Shown: positions 23,253-33,148, counted from the stretch's first letter. The stretch: 52,983 nt of DNA from an uncultured Porphyromonadaceae bacterium (GCA_900550645.1 URTA01000010.1:1-52983); one strand, 5' to 3'. Made by a program: numbers and translations. The notes: generated by a model not told the origin, from the sequence alone.

Positions 23253-25022
23253 ATGAACAGCCAGAAGCCAAGACCGCTCGAACTGCTTGCCCCGGCTCGC
23301 GACACAGAGACAGCACGCCAAGCCATCCTCCACGGCGCAGACGCTGTCTACATCGGTGCGTCAAGCCATGGAGCGCGTAGTGCAGCCGACAATTCCGTAG
23401 ACGACATACGGAGGCTTATAGAGTTTGCACACCCGTTTCGCGCACGTATCTATGTAACAGTAAACACGATAGTCTACGAGCATGAATTGCGGACTGTCGA
23501 GCGGCTGATTTCTGATTTGTACCGAGCTGGCGTGGATGCCATAATAGTGCAAGATATGGGGATATTGCGCATGGACATTCCCCCGATACAACTGCACGCC
23601 AGCACCCAGTGCGACATCAGCACTCCCGAAAAGGCTCGTTTCCTGCAAGATGCCGGATTCTCACAGGTGGTGCTTGCCCGCGAGCTGACACTCGGCGAGA
23701 TACGTGAAGTGTGCGACACCGTTACTGTACCCGTGGAATGCTTCATCCACGGTGCACTGTGTGTCAGCTATTCCGGCCGTTGCCACGCCTCGCTCGCTTG
23801 CGGCGGAAGAAGTGCCAACAGAGGCGAGTGTGCGCAGATATGCCGTATGCCGTACACGCTATATGACGGAACAGGCAGAGTCGTCATGCGCGACAAATAC
23901 CTTCTGTCCATGCATGATTTCAATGCCTCGAGGTCGCTGGCAGACATGGTCGAGGCTGGCGTATCCTCGTTCAAGATTGAGGGGCGGCTGAAAGACTTGA
24001 ATTATGTGAAGAACATAACAGCATACTACCGCCAGCTTATTGACAGAATTATAGAGGCAAATCCACAGAATTACTGCCGCAGCTCATACGGCAAGTCTGG
24101 CATCTCGTTTACCCCTGATCCCGCCAAAAGTTTCAACCGTGGCTACACAGACTTCTGCCTTACAAACCGCCGCAACAGCGACCTCGCCTCGGTATTGACC
24201 CCAAAATCGCTCGGCGAAGAGATACAGGACACATCATCGCTAAACAACGGCGACGGCATAAGCTGGTTTGAAAACGGACAATACACAGGCGTGCGCGTCA
24301 ACCGCGCCGAAAACGGCAAGATATTCACAGCCGGCAACAAGCATATTCCCAAAGGCACCACTCTGCACCGCACGTATGATGCCCGATGGGAGCAAATGCT
24401 CTCACGCGACACTGCTGCACGCAAGATTGCAGTGTCGATGAGCCTTGACGCAAAAGGGCTTACACTTGCAGACGAGCGCGGCGTATCAGCCCGAGTATGC
24501 TTCTCCCCTACTACCGACACTGCCCAAAAAGCGCAAGACCGCCGGGGAGTATTCGAGAAAACAGGCGGCACTATATACCAGTTGCGAGAGTTCACCGACA
24601 GCATCGGCGAAACGGTATTCATACCAAATTCGCAGCTTGCCGACCTGCGTCGCCGAGGGTTGAAGGCTCTCGACTCGGCCGCAGCAGCGTCATATCCGTT
24701 TCAGTACCGCAGCGTCGAGGATTTGAAATTCAAGTACCCAATAGAGCGACTGGACTACCGCGCAAACGTCGCCAACAGCAAAGCAGCCTCATTCTATAAT
24801 GAACATGGCGTGACAGAAATCGAACCTGCTGCTGAAGCCTCTCGCAAGAACCTCTCCGGCTGCCGGGTGATGACATCGCGCCACTGTATATTGCGCCAGA
24901 CAGGGCTGTGCCTGCGCGAAAACAAGCAAGCGAGACCGCCATACTCAATCGACAACGGCAACAACCGTTTCCGCATCGAGACCGATTGCAGCCAGTGCGA
25001 AATGTCTCTCATCAAACTATAA
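23253..25022 (+). CDS. U32 family peptidase / tRNA-rRNA hydroxylation protein (RlhA/TrhP-like)
   Basis: 589 residues. The N-terminal U32 domain begins LELLAPARDTETARQAILHGADAVYIG and carries the family signature around GALCVSYSGRCHASL and the Cys-rich CGGRSANRGECAQICR (about 185-200), followed by FKIEGRLKDLNYV. Conserved cysteines (Cys-Gly, Cys-x3-Cys and later Cys pairs near the C-terminus) suit an iron-sulfur site. E. coli relatives RlhA and TrhP hydroxylate 23S rRNA or tRNA using prephenate-derived chemistry; which RNA is modified here cannot be told. Confidence 0.88.
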   Translation: MNSQKPRPLELLAPARDTETARQAILHGADAVYIGASSHGARSAADNSVDDIRRLIEFAHPFRARIYVTVNTIVYEHELRTVERLISDLYRAGVDAIIVQDMGILRMDIPPIQLHASTQCDISTPEKARFLQDAGFSQVVLARELTLGEIREVCDTVTVPVECFIHGALCVSYSGRCHASLACGGRSANRGECAQICRMPYTLYDGTGRVVMRDKYLLSMHDFNASRSLADMVEAGVSSFKIEGRLKDLNYVKNITAYYRQLIDRIIEANPQNYCRSSYGKSGISFTPDPAKSFNRGYTDFCLTNRRNSDLASVLTPKSLGEEIQDTSSLNNGDGISWFENGQYTGVRVNRAENGKIFTAGNKHIPKGTTLHRTYDARWEQMLSRDTAARKIAVSMSLDAKGLTLADERGVSARVCFSPTTDTAQKAQDRRGVFEKTGGTIYQLREFTDSIGETVFIPNSQLADLRRRGLKALDSAAAASYPFQYRSVEDLKFKYPIERLDYRANVANSKAASFYNEHGVTEIEPAAEASRKNLSGCRVMTSRHCILRQTGLCLRENKQARPPYSIDNGNNRFRIETDCSQCEMSLIKL

Positions 25023-25050
25023 CTCACCTCTTTATACACAATCCACTGCA

Positions 25051-25875
25051 ATGAAACACATTAAGCATTTCCTCATAGCGGCTGTGTTGGCGGCAACGTG
25101 CGTCAACACAGCTTTCGGCTGGGGGCAGAAAGGACACGACACGGTGGCGGAAATAGCCTCGCGACACCTTACGCCCGCAACAGCTGCTGCCATAGACTCG
25201 CTGCTCGACGGCAAGTCGATAGTCTATTACGCCAACTGGCTCGACAACGCCTCGCACACCTCTAAATACATCTATTCCATAACCTGGCACTACAAGAACA
25301 TCGACGCTGACCAAACATACGAAACCGCACCTACCCTCTCTCGCGGCAACATCGTAACTGCACTGAACCGCGAAATCGGCATCATACTCGACCCCAAGCA
25401 GCCTCATTCTGAGCAAGTGCTGGCTCTCAAGATGATAGTGCATTTACTCGGCGACCTGCACCAGCCTATGCACCTCGGACACGAGACCGACCTGGGCGGC
25501 AACAAATGGGTCGTGAAGTATTTCGACCGCAAAGTGTCGCTGCACAAGTTGTGGGACTCTATGCTTCCCGAAAGCGCACACAAATGGAGCTATACGGAAT
25601 GGGCTGACCAGATAGACCGTATGCCGGCTCAACGCGCTGATGCACTGATGCAGGGAAGCATCGACGACTGGGCCAAGGAGACATACGACATCTGCACGCA
25701 AGTATATGCAGCCACACCAAAAGGCACAAAGATTTCATACGACTACATCGCGGAGTGGACACCGACAGTTGAGGACTGTTTCCTTAAAGGCGGGCTTCGA
25801 CTGTCGGATATTCTTAATGCCATTTTTGACCCGCAATACACGCCGAAATCATCAATCGACTTTCGCAGGCCATGA
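25051..25875 (+). CDS. Secreted S1/P1-type nuclease
   Basis: 274 residues with an N-terminal signal peptide (about 1-23, cleaved before WGQKGHD). In S1/P1 nucleases the mature N-terminal Trp and the following His bind the trinuclear zinc cluster, and WG...GH is kept here. Other ligands are visible in HxxxAEIA-like and MIVHLLGDLHQPMHLG (about 129-144) and GGNKW. The enzyme would act in the periplasm or outside on single-stranded nucleic acids. It overlaps the next gene by 4 bp. Confidence 0.9.
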   Translation: MKHIKHFLIAAVLAATCVNTAFGWGQKGHDTVAEIASRHLTPATAAAIDSLLDGKSIVYYANWLDNASHTSKYIYSITWHYKNIDADQTYETAPTLSRGNIVTALNREIGIILDPKQPHSEQVLALKMIVHLLGDLHQPMHLGHETDLGGNKWVVKYFDRKVSLHKLWDSMLPESAHKWSYTEWADQIDRMPAQRADALMQGSIDDWAKETYDICTQVYAATPKGTKISYDYIAEWTPTVEDCFLKGGLRLSDILNAIFDPQYTPKSSIDFRRP

Positions 25876-26363
25876 ACGAAAATAGCCCTTCGCTGCCGCC
25901 ATTGAACCTGCCCCCGTGCGAGTTGCGCATCTCCCGGCACGGTGACATTGTTAAGGTCTATGACCCGCTGCGTCACAAAGACGTAGCTCTCACACCTGAA
26001 GAATACGTCAGGCAGCACTTCGTGAATTTCATGAGGGAGCGGCTGCACTATCCAGAATCGGTCATCGCCAACGAGATGAAAATCGAACTCAACGACACCG
26101 CACGCCGCTGCGACACGGTCGTGTTCGGCACTGGCGGCAAGCCGCTGATGATAGTGGAATACAAAGCTCCGCACATACAGATAACGCAGGACGTGTTCGA
26201 CCAGATAGTCCGCTACAACATGGTTCTCCATGCACGCTACCTCGTCGTGTCTAACGGCATGATGCACTACTGCTGCATGATAGACTACATACACGGCAAC
26301 TATCATTTCATAGCCCAAATACCAGACTACCGCAACATCGCAACCGATTTCAGCTGCAACTGA
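25872..26363 (+). CDS. HsdR N-terminal-like nuclease domain protein (HSDR_N_2)
   Basis: 163 residues consisting essentially of one PD-(D/E)xK-like domain of the type I restriction enzyme R N-terminal family (PF13588 type). Visible core: E at IANEMKIEL, RRCDTVVF (Asp) and MIVEYKAP (E-x-K), then QIVRYNMVL. Stand-alone copies are widespread single-copy housekeeping-like genes in Bacteroidetes and are not part of an R-M system here. Its biochemical role is unknown. It overlaps the S1/P1 nuclease gene by 4 bp and ends 1 nt before the helicase. Confidence 0.8.
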   Translation: MNENSPSLPPLNLPPCELRISRHGDIVKVYDPLRHKDVALTPEEYVRQHFVNFMRERLHYPESVIANEMKIELNDTARRCDTVVFGTGGKPLMIVEYKAPHIQITQDVFDQIVRYNMVLHARYLVVSNGMMHYCCMIDYIHGNYHFIAQIPDYRNIATDFSCN

Positions 26364-26364
26364 C

Positions 26365-28704
26365 ATGACACTGTACAATGCCCCGACACCGGATTATAAC
26401 TACCTCGACAAACTGAACCCGCAGCAGCGCGAAGCCGTGGTCTACAACGACGGTCCTTCGCTCGTGATTGCCGGCGCAGGCAGCGGCAAGACCCGTGTGT
26501 TGACATATAAAATCATCCACCTCATCTCACACGGATACGAGCCTAACAGGCTTATGGCTCTGACTTTTACCAACAAGGCGGCACGTGAGATGAAAGAACG
26601 CATTGCCGCCGTCGCCGGTTTCTCTGTAGCCAACCGCATTTGGATGGGGACATTCCACTCCATATTCCTGCGCATCCTGCACCTGCACGCCGACAAGCTC
26701 GGGTTCAAGGACAATTTCACGATATATGACACCACCGACTCTCGTTCGTTGATAAAAAGCATCATCAACGAGATGTGCCTTGATGACAAGGCTTACCGCC
26801 CCAACACTATCCAGTCCGTCATCTCAAATGCCAAGAACCGACTCGTCTCTCCAGAAATATACCTGCAGGACAACGACTATTATTACGCTGACCGCCAGGC
26901 AAACCGTCCCCTCACTGGCAAGATATATGAGGCTTATTGCCGCCGTTGCCGACTGGCGCAAGCAATGGACTTCGACGACATTCTCCTCTACATGAACATA
27001 CTGCTGCGTGATTTCCAGGACGTGGCAAAATATTACCAGAAGTTCTTCCGGTACATTCTCGTAGACGAGTATCAGGACACCAACTTCGCACAGCACCTCG
27101 CTATAATGCAGATGTGCGGCGAAGACCGTCACCTCTGCGTCGTCGGCGATGATGCGCAGAGCATTTACTCGTTCCGTGGAGCGGAAATCGACAATATCCT
27201 GCACCTGTCGAAGCAACTCAAGGGACTGAAAGTGTTCAAACTCGAGCGCAACTACCGCTCAACACAGACCATAATCAACGCTGCCAGCTCTCTCATTATG
27301 AAGAACCAGCGGCAGATGAAGAAGAACGTGTACAGCGAGAACGAAGTAGGCGACCCGATTGAGGTGATAAGCACCTATTCAGACACCGAGGAAGCCCGAA
27401 TAGTCACTTCACATATTATGGAATCGCGCCATACAAACCAAGACAGCTATAACGATTACGCCATATTCTACCGCACAAATGCACAGTCGCGTACATTGGA
27501 AGAAGAACTGCGCTTCCGCAGCATAGCTTACCGCATATACGGCGGACAGTCATTCTACCAGCGCAAGGAAATCAAAGATGCCGTCTGCTATTTCCGCACC
27601 GCTGTCAATCCCGACGACGACCAGGCATTGCTGCGCATCATCAACTACCCGAAACGCGGCATCGGAAAGACAACCATCGGTAAGCTGAAAGAGGCAGCGA
27701 CACGGCACGACACAAGTGTATGGGACGTACTCAACGACCTGACAAAATATGATGTGACCGTACACAGCGGCACACAGCGGAAACTCGCTGACTTCACGGC
27801 TATAATACGCGAAATAGTCGATGCCAACAACAGTGAAGGCACCGATGCGTACTCCGTTGCGCAACTGGTGATGAACCGTTCCGGCTTGATTGCAGCCTTC
27901 GCCTACGAGAACACGCCCGAAACCATTTCACAAAGGGAGAACCTCACAGAGTTGCTCAATGCCACAAAGCAGTTTGCAGACACCGCCCGAGATAATGACA
28001 CCAACGAAGACATGTATTCATTCCTCTCCGAAATATCGCTCGCTACAGACCAGGACAGCGACAATGCCGATGAGACAACAACTGACAAGAGCGGCGTGGT
28101 GACGCTCATGACCGTCCACGCCGCCAAAGGCCTTGAGTTCAAGCACGTATACATAGTCGGTCTCGAGGAGGAACTTTTCCCTTCCGCCATGACTGGCGGC
28201 ATACCCGAGGCAATCGAGGAGGAACGCCGCCTGATGTATGTCGCCATAACGCGAGCCGAAAAGACATGCACCATTTCATACGCCCAAAGCCGTTTCCGCA
28301 ACGGTATGGTGGTATACTCCAAGCCCTCACGGTTCATCAAGGAAATTGACAAGCAGTACCTCCGCTTCATCTCCGGCAAAGGAGCATACGGCTCGTCATT
28401 CGCACGAAAGAATACATACCGCACATCCAGCAACAGCAGCTTATTCTCCTCAAGCCCAAAAACCGAAATAGCCGCACCGGCAAAGAAACAACCGGTCACG
28501 ACCCAAGCCAAGCCAGAAGGCGACATGACAATACACGAGGCAGCAGAGCTTTTACTCGGCATGAAGATATTCCACAGCGTCTTCGGCGAGGGGGTCATAT
28601 CCAAAATTGACACGTCTACGTCAAACCATATCATACACGTCAATTTCAGCGAAGTCGGCGAGAAGAAGCTCCTGCTGAAATTTGCCAAATTCATCATACC
28701 ATGA
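26365..28704 (+). CDS. UvrD/PcrA-type superfamily 1 DNA helicase
   Basis: 779 residues with the full SF1A motif set: LNPQQREAV (Q motif), Walker A GAGSGKT (Lys42), motif Ia ALTFTNKAAREM, motif II VDEYQDTN (about 233-240), motif III VGDDAQSIYSFRGA, motif IV LERNYRS, motif V VTLMTVHAAKGLEF and motif VI YVAITRAEK. Acts as 3'-5' translocase in repair and conflict resolution. The C-terminal ~60 residues form the PcrA-like Tudor segment (FGEGVISKI). Length is normal; uvrD versus pcrA naming cannot be decided from sequence alone. Confidence 0.95.
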   Translation: MTLYNAPTPDYNYLDKLNPQQREAVVYNDGPSLVIAGAGSGKTRVLTYKIIHLISHGYEPNRLMALTFTNKAAREMKERIAAVAGFSVANRIWMGTFHSIFLRILHLHADKLGFKDNFTIYDTTDSRSLIKSIINEMCLDDKAYRPNTIQSVISNAKNRLVSPEIYLQDNDYYYADRQANRPLTGKIYEAYCRRCRLAQAMDFDDILLYMNILLRDFQDVAKYYQKFFRYILVDEYQDTNFAQHLAIMQMCGEDRHLCVVGDDAQSIYSFRGAEIDNILHLSKQLKGLKVFKLERNYRSTQTIINAASSLIMKNQRQMKKNVYSENEVGDPIEVISTYSDTEEARIVTSHIMESRHTNQDSYNDYAIFYRTNAQSRTLEEELRFRSIAYRIYGGQSFYQRKEIKDAVCYFRTAVNPDDDQALLRIINYPKRGIGKTTIGKLKEAATRHDTSVWDVLNDLTKYDVTVHSGTQRKLADFTAIIREIVDANNSEGTDAYSVAQLVMNRSGLIAAFAYENTPETISQRENLTELLNATKQFADTARDNDTNEDMYSFLSEISLATDQDSDNADETTTDKSGVVTLMTVHAAKGLEFKHVYIVGLEEELFPSAMTGGIPEAIEEERRLMYVAITRAEKTCTISYAQSRFRNGMVVYSKPSRFIKEIDKQYLRFISGKGAYGSSFARKNTYRTSSNSSLFSSSPKTEIAAPAKKQPVTTQAKPEGDMTIHEAAELLLGMKIFHSVFGEGVISKIDTSTSNHIIHVNFSEVGEKKLLLKFAKFIIP

Positions 28705-29840
28705 CACATCAGACACCATACTACATAGTCTATGAGGAGCGTCTGCGCCGCAACCTCGAAATCATAACCGGCGTGATGCAACGCACCGGCGTGAAAATAA
28801 TCATGGCTTTCAAGGCCAACGCTCTCTGGAAGTCATTCCCGATAATAGCAGAATACGTCAGGGACTCTACAGCCTCGTCAATCAACGAGATGCGGCTCTC
28901 TCATGACTATCTCGGCGGCGACGTGCATGCTTACTGCCCGGTATATACAGACGAAACATTTCCGCAGTTCCTCGACGGCTGCACTCACATAACGTTCAAC
29001 TCCCTGGCGCAATTCCACCGCCACGCAGAAGCCTTGAGGAAACACAACTCAAAAGGGCCGCACGCATCTGCCGGACTGCGTGTCAATCCACGGTGCAGCG
29101 TAATAGAAACGGACATTTACAACCCATGCACGCCAGGCTCACGCTTCGGCGAAAACCCTGACACCATAGGCGACAAGCTGCCAGAAGGCATCGAGGGCCT
29201 GCATTTCCACGCCCTCTGCGAATCAACGAGCTATGACCTCGAAAAAGTCCTCGAAGCATTCACACGGCAATACGGACATCTGCTGCCGCAAGTGAAATGG
29301 GTCAACATGGGCGGCGGACACCTCATGACACGCCGGGGATACGACATCGACCACCTCGTCAGGACGCTCAACACCTTCAAAGAGCGTTATCCGCACCTCG
29401 ATATCATCATGGAACCCGGCAGCGCGTTCACCTGGCAGACCGGCGACCTCATCGTTACAGTCCTCGATGTCATAGAGCGTGACGGCATACGCACAGCAAT
29501 TATAGATGCATCCTTTGCGTGCCACATGCCAGACTGCCTCGAAATGCCGTACCGCCCTAATATTTTGGAAGCATTGCCCGACGACGCAACTGACGGCATT
29601 ACATACCGCCTCGGCGGCAATTCGTGTCTGAGCGGTGACTTCGTAGGCGGCTGGAAATTTGCCGAGCCTCTGAAAGCCGGAGACAGGCTGACGCTGCTCG
29701 ACATGAACCATTACACCAACGTCAAAACCACAATGTTCAACGGCATACAGCACCCGGACGTGCTGCTGCAAAGCCTCAACGGCGAGACACGGCTGCTGCG
29801 CCATTACACATACGAAGACTACCGCGACCGCATGGACTGA
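28701..29840 (+). CDS. nspC: Carboxynorspermidine/carboxyspermidine decarboxylase
   Basis: 379 residues of the alanine-racemase-like fold III PLP family. PLP lysine is Lys38 in MAFKANALW; other family marks are GLRVNPR, FHALCESTSYDLE, GGGHLMTRRGYD, MEPGSAF and the partner-site Cys/Asp in LGGNSCLSGD. It completes the alternative spermidine pathway from carboxyspermidine, standard in gut Bacteroidales. ATG overlaps the helicase stop by 4 bp. Confidence 0.93.
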   Translation: MTHQTPYYIVYEERLRRNLEIITGVMQRTGVKIIMAFKANALWKSFPIIAEYVRDSTASSINEMRLSHDYLGGDVHAYCPVYTDETFPQFLDGCTHITFNSLAQFHRHAEALRKHNSKGPHASAGLRVNPRCSVIETDIYNPCTPGSRFGENPDTIGDKLPEGIEGLHFHALCESTSYDLEKVLEAFTRQYGHLLPQVKWVNMGGGHLMTRRGYDIDHLVRTLNTFKERYPHLDIIMEPGSAFTWQTGDLIVTVLDVIERDGIRTAIIDASFACHMPDCLEMPYRPNILEALPDDATDGITYRLGGNSCLSGDFVGGWKFAEPLKAGDRLTLLDMNHYTNVKTTMFNGIQHPDVLLQSLNGETRLLRHYTYEDYRDRMD

Positions 29841-29853
29841 CACCGATTTCGAC

Positions 29854-30180
29854 ATGGAACTGAACGAATACCAAGACCGCGCCATGCGGACCGCCATTTA
29901 CGAGACACTGCCCGTAGTCTACCCCGCATTAGGCCTGGCAGGAGAAGCCGGTGAAGTCGCAGACAAAGTGAAGAAAACCATCCGCGACAAAGGCGGTGAC
30001 TTCAGCGACGAAACCGTCAGGACAGAGATAGCCAAGGAATTAGGCGACGTGATGTGGTATCTTGCAGCCATTGCCCGCGACCTTGGCTACAATCTCGAAG
30101 AAATTGCCGAAATGAACCTCGCCAAGACCCGGTCTCGCGCCAGCCGCGACGCAATCCACGGCTCCGGCGACAACCGCTAA
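29854..30180 (+). CDS. MazG-like nucleotide pyrophosphohydrolase
   Basis: 108 residues, a single MazG-type all-alpha domain. Metal-binding motif LAGEAGEVADKVKK (ExxE) and KELGDVMWYLAAIA (ExxD) are both present. Hydrolyses nucleoside triphosphates to monophosphates plus pyrophosphate, likely as house-cleaning. It follows nspC by 13 bp and is the last gene of this plus-strand run. Confidence 0.85.
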   Translation: MELNEYQDRAMRTAIYETLPVVYPALGLAGEAGEVADKVKKTIRDKGGDFSDETVRTEIAKELGDVMWYLAAIARDLGYNLEEIAEMNLAKTRSRASRDAIHGSGDNR

Positions 30181-30216
30181 TCTCATCAATCTAAACAGCT
30201 ACTTTTGCACGGCGCA

Positions 30217-30750
30217 TCATTTCTCCTCAAGAGCTGGGACGCGGCCGTACATCAGCAGCCGCTTGGCATACCATTGGTTAGACAGCCGCGACACGACCAC
30301 GCCTTTTGAGCTGGATGCGTGTATGAAGCTGTCCCCGTCTACAAGTATTCCCACATGGCTCACGCGCTTGGGGTCTTTCCCCGTAGCGAAAAACACAAGG
30401 TCACCCGCAACAGCCTCCTCTGCGCGGATGCGGCGACAGAACTCCGCCTGCTTGGCACTGTTGCGCGGCAAACGGCAATCCATGACCGTCAGGAAGACCT
30501 GCATAACCAACCCGGAGCAGTCAGTACCTGCACCCTTGTTCTGCGCAGCATACACGTAAGGAGTTCCGAGCCACGTTTTCGCCTCCTTGATTATGTTGCG
30601 TCGGACACCAGACAGACGACCTGACGGCACTGCATGCTCTGTCGGGTCTTGGCGTGACGGTATTTCAGATTTCTTCGAGGAATGGCAAGAAGCGAGCAGC
30701 ACGGCAAACACCAAAGCCGTGAGCGACAACCTGCAAAATCTATTTTTCAT
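30217..30750 (-). CDS. NlpC/P60 family cell-wall endopeptidase lipoprotein
   Basis: 177 residues from the ATG at 30750; the frame is open further upstream, but the lipoprotein signal starts here (MKNRFCRLSL ... LLASC, lipobox Cys). The NlpC/P60 domain has catalytic GTDCSGLV, His in SHVGI and the following FIHASSSKGV. It would cut peptide stems of peptidoglycan from the periplasm. A TAnnTTTG box on the minus strand (30771-30778) lies 20 bp upstream, further supporting this start. Confidence 0.9.
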   Translation of the reverse strand: MKNRFCRLSLTALVFAVLLASCHSSKKSEIPSRQDPTEHAVPSGRLSGVRRNIIKEAKTWLGTPYVYAAQNKGAGTDCSGLVMQVFLTVMDCRLPRNSAKQAEFCRRIRAEEAVAGDLVFFATGKDPKRVSHVGILVDGDSFIHASSSKGVVVSRLSNQWYAKRLLMYGRVPALEEK

Positions 30751-30770
30751 CCTTGAGGGCATTGCGACTG

Positions 30771-30778
30771 CAAATATA
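30771..30778 (-). promoter_or_regulatory. -7 box for the NlpC/P60 gene
   Basis: Reads TATATTTG on the minus strand; no clean -33 element is seen. Confidence 0.4.
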
Positions 30779-30892
30779 ACCATAATCCATGGGAAACCCG
30801 CTATTCCCTGCCTATTTAGCATAGCTCTTTCAATAACTTGGCTTTGTTACCTCCAATTAATCAACATTATTACAGGGGCGTTGCCGACAGTG

Positions 30893-32092
30893 TCAGGTCT
30901 GGCTTGATATTGGAGAAGTGCGGAGTATCAGATGCTTGGAGCCGACGGTTACGCCGTAGGTGAATGTGTCGCCGCCATCAGTCAGTTTCAGGCGTTTTTT
31001 AAGGTCGGCTGCCGACATGGGAAAATTACGGCACACGACATTGGATTTCGTGCCAGCTAATGACCGCAGCCGCTTGTCCGAAAGGACTGCGATGTCGTCA
31101 ACTGCCAGCATGCGTCCCGGGAAATCTGCATATAACGTTTCAGAAAGGTACACTTCGGTATTTGCGCCGCATTTGAGCAAGCCGGGATAACGGGCAGTCA
31201 AACCGGAATAATGCCCGAGCTTCATAACCGCCGCATTGGGTTCGTACAGGTACATTCCTGGAGCAGGAACAGGTATGTCAACAACTGGATTTGCCGGCAC
31301 CATTGTCGTTTCATAAACTTCGGCTTTGCCCTCTGCATCTATGTTTACGGCATACAGCCTCAGCGGATTTGCCACGATGCCTTTGTCTACAATGGCAAGC
31401 ACCTCCTTGCACTCGCCTCGCCATGCCACAACGTGGATTTCAGACACGCCCGGCAGCTCGCGTACAGTCTGTGTTATGTCAAGCATCGGGGACGCTTTTA
31501 CCATAAGCCGCCTACAGTGGCGCAGCAACAGCGGAAGATTAGCAACGACATCCGGGGTGCAGTCTTGCAAGGCGTATGTGCGTTTGTTTTTTGCATCGCG
31601 CCGCGCCGGGTCAATGAATATGACATCATACTCACGACCTGACGTTTCCAACATCTCTATGCAGTCACCGGGCATGTATACGGTCGCATTGTTCAGACCG
31701 AGAACTCTGCAATTATGCTGCAATGCAGCGTTGACGGCAGGGTTGAGTTCATGCATATCTATGTGCGCTGCTTTGCCTGCAATGGTCATGGCATCAATGC
31801 CAAGTCCAGCGGTCAAGTCTGCGACAACAGCCCCGCATGGCACCAGTTCCGCATGATATGCTGCGACAGCCTCATTTGATGACTGCTCAGCAGCGAGCAA
31901 CGAGGGGTAATAAAAGCGCGTGTGCGAATTAAAACGCGGCAGCTTGGCGGCAGTTTTTCGCCGGCACTCTATCTGCGTGACAGCCTCGCTGATGTCTATT
32001 CCGATATCGCGAGACTTGTATGCAAGCAGCAATTTCGCGGTGTCATCGTTCAGATGCTCCACGACAAATGTATAAAGTGCCTCGTCAGTCAT
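30893..32092 (-). CDS. Class I SAM-dependent methyltransferase, PG_1098/THUMP-like family
   Basis: 399 residues. An N-terminal helical region (1-90) is followed by a Rossmann methyltransferase core: VVADLTAGLGIDAMTIAG (SAM loop), DMHELNP (acidic loop), and IFIDPARRD (about 155-163), a DPxR catalytic-type motif. The C-terminus matches the ferredoxin-like plus THUMP-like domains described for Porphyromonas PG_1098 proteins. Substrate is not known; rRNA or tRNA is plausible. It lies 14 bp downstream of the next minus-strand gene, so the two may be one transcript. Confidence 0.85.
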   Translation of the reverse strand: MTDEALYTFVVEHLNDDTAKLLLAYKSRDIGIDISEAVTQIECRRKTAAKLPRFNSHTRFYYPSLLAAEQSSNEAVAAYHAELVPCGAVVADLTAGLGIDAMTIAGKAAHIDMHELNPAVNAALQHNCRVLGLNNATVYMPGDCIEMLETSGREYDVIFIDPARRDAKNKRTYALQDCTPDVVANLPLLLRHCRRLMVKASPMLDITQTVRELPGVSEIHVVAWRGECKEVLAIVDKGIVANPLRLYAVNIDAEGKAEVYETTMVPANPVVDIPVPAPGMYLYEPNAAVMKLGHYSGLTARYPGLLKCGANTEVYLSETLYADFPGRMLAVDDIAVLSDKRLRSLAGTKSNVVCRNFPMSAADLKKRLKLTDGGDTFTYGVTVGSKHLILRTSPISSQT

Positions 32093-32106
32093 TCAGCAAA
32101 ACAATG

Positions 32107-32658
32107 TCAAAACGACACGTCGTCGCTCAAGCCAGACATGTCCTCGTCGTCGTATCCGTTCTCATACGAACCCAAATCAAAGTCGTCAAAATCATCGCCG
32201 GCGGCTTTTGTCTTTGGAGAGGGAACAGACAGTACATCCAGGTCGAGTTCGGAATTCTGCTTCGGTGCGTTTCCTTTCTTAGACGAGCATACCGGCTCGG
32301 CGAGATGTCTGCCAGTCAGGATCTCTTTCAGCTCCATGAAGAATGCTCGTTCATTGAGATTGTCGAAAAAGAATACGAGCTTCTGCCCTTCTTCTTCGAT
32401 AAGTTCATCAACCGGAGTATCATCCATCAAGTATATGTCACGGTCAGAAGAGTTGCTGTCAGGCATCTCAAGCATAATTTCCTCCTTCTTTTCCCACTGG
32501 TCGGTGCAAATGGCAAAGCTATCGATGTTGTCCTTGGAATAGCCCACAGAGTCGAGTATGGCGTTTCGCAACTGAAAGAATGTGCTGTCAGACTCGATGT
32601 CAATCACGCGGTAGAAATTGTTCACCTCGTCGCTGACTAATTTGAATCGGTATATCAT
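32107..32658 (-). CDS. pRiA4b ORF-3-like (IS1096 TnpR-type) acidic protein
   Basis: 183 residues from the ATG at 32658 (MIYRFKLVSDEVNNFYR); an upstream in-frame start would add a non-conserved leader. The N-terminal 90 residues follow the plasmid pRiA4b ORF-3 pattern of RIL...PxVWR-like strand-helix units with LRNAILDSVGYSKD and a later acidic loop. The C-terminal third is very acidic and low-complexity (DDFDDFDLG). Despite the transposon-derived family name, these are ordinary chromosomal genes in Bacteroidetes; function unknown. Confidence 0.72.
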   Translation of the reverse strand: MIYRFKLVSDEVNNFYRVIDIESDSTFFQLRNAILDSVGYSKDNIDSFAICTDQWEKKEEIMLEMPDSNSSDRDIYLMDDTPVDELIEEEGQKLVFFFDNLNERAFFMELKEILTGRHLAEPVCSSKKGNAPKQNSELDLDVLSVPSPKTKAAGDDFDDFDLGSYENGYDDEDMSGLSDDVSF

Positions 32659-32743
32659 AGATGTGTCGGTTAATGAAATCCAAAATGTATTGACGTAACA
32701 CGCTGCAACTGCCGTGAGGAGCAGCACAGCACGGTTCACTATG

Positions 32744-32775
32744 CGAAGTTACATCTTTTATTGCAAATACGCCAA
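32744..32775 (-). promoter_or_regulatory. Probable promoter of the pRiA4b-like gene
   Basis: On the minus strand TTGG, 20 bp, TAACTTCG; one mismatch in each box. Predicted leader about 75 nt. The remaining plus-strand stretch to 32992 shows no gene or strong signal. Confidence 0.4.
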
Positions 32776-32992
32776 CTAAAGTCTGTCTTTTTCGCACCTC
32801 CACCACAGCCATTCATTATAAGATGGCTTGGTTATTCGGTTCTATAGGGGCGTTGCAGGCTGAGTCTGGCAGGATACAGGCAGAGTGGCAGCCCTGCAAG
32901 CGAACAACTGCCATATATACTGGAGAAGAAGACAAGCTGGTTTATCACTTGCCAATCTCGCTTGCCACTACACTTGTAAAGAAAGACAGAAA

Positions 32993-33148
32993 ATGGAGAC
33001 AGCAATAATTCTCATAAACGCAATACTGCTAATCAGGCTTGTGTTCCTGCCTATGAGGAAAAGAGCAAATAATGAAGAGATACTGCTACTTGCTCTGTTT
33101 GTCGGATTGAGTACCGTAATCTTTATCTTATATATTGCAGTATTATAA
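32993..33148 (+). CDS. Possible 51-residue membrane protein
   Basis: Started at ATG 32993, the product would have two hydrophobic helices (about 4-17 and 27-49) joined by a basic and polar loop (PMRKRANNEE), a credible small membrane protein. Earlier in-frame starts exist but upstream residues lack coding character. AT-rich surroundings match the next gene. No homologue is recognised. Confidence 0.4.
   Translation: METAIILINAILLIRLVFLPMRKRANNEEILLLALFVGLSTVIFILYIAVL

Noticed and set aside
25872..28704. Restriction or DISARM-like defence locus from the HsdR-N-like protein plus helicase
   Set aside because: The HsdR-N-like protein is a stand-alone domain common in Bacteroidetes chromosomes and the helicase has a complete housekeeping UvrD/PcrA motif set; no methylase or specificity gene is present.
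32107..32658. Insertion sequence, because the family is named after IS1096
   Set aside because: No transposase, terminal inverted repeats or target duplication; it is an ordinary chromosomal gene family.
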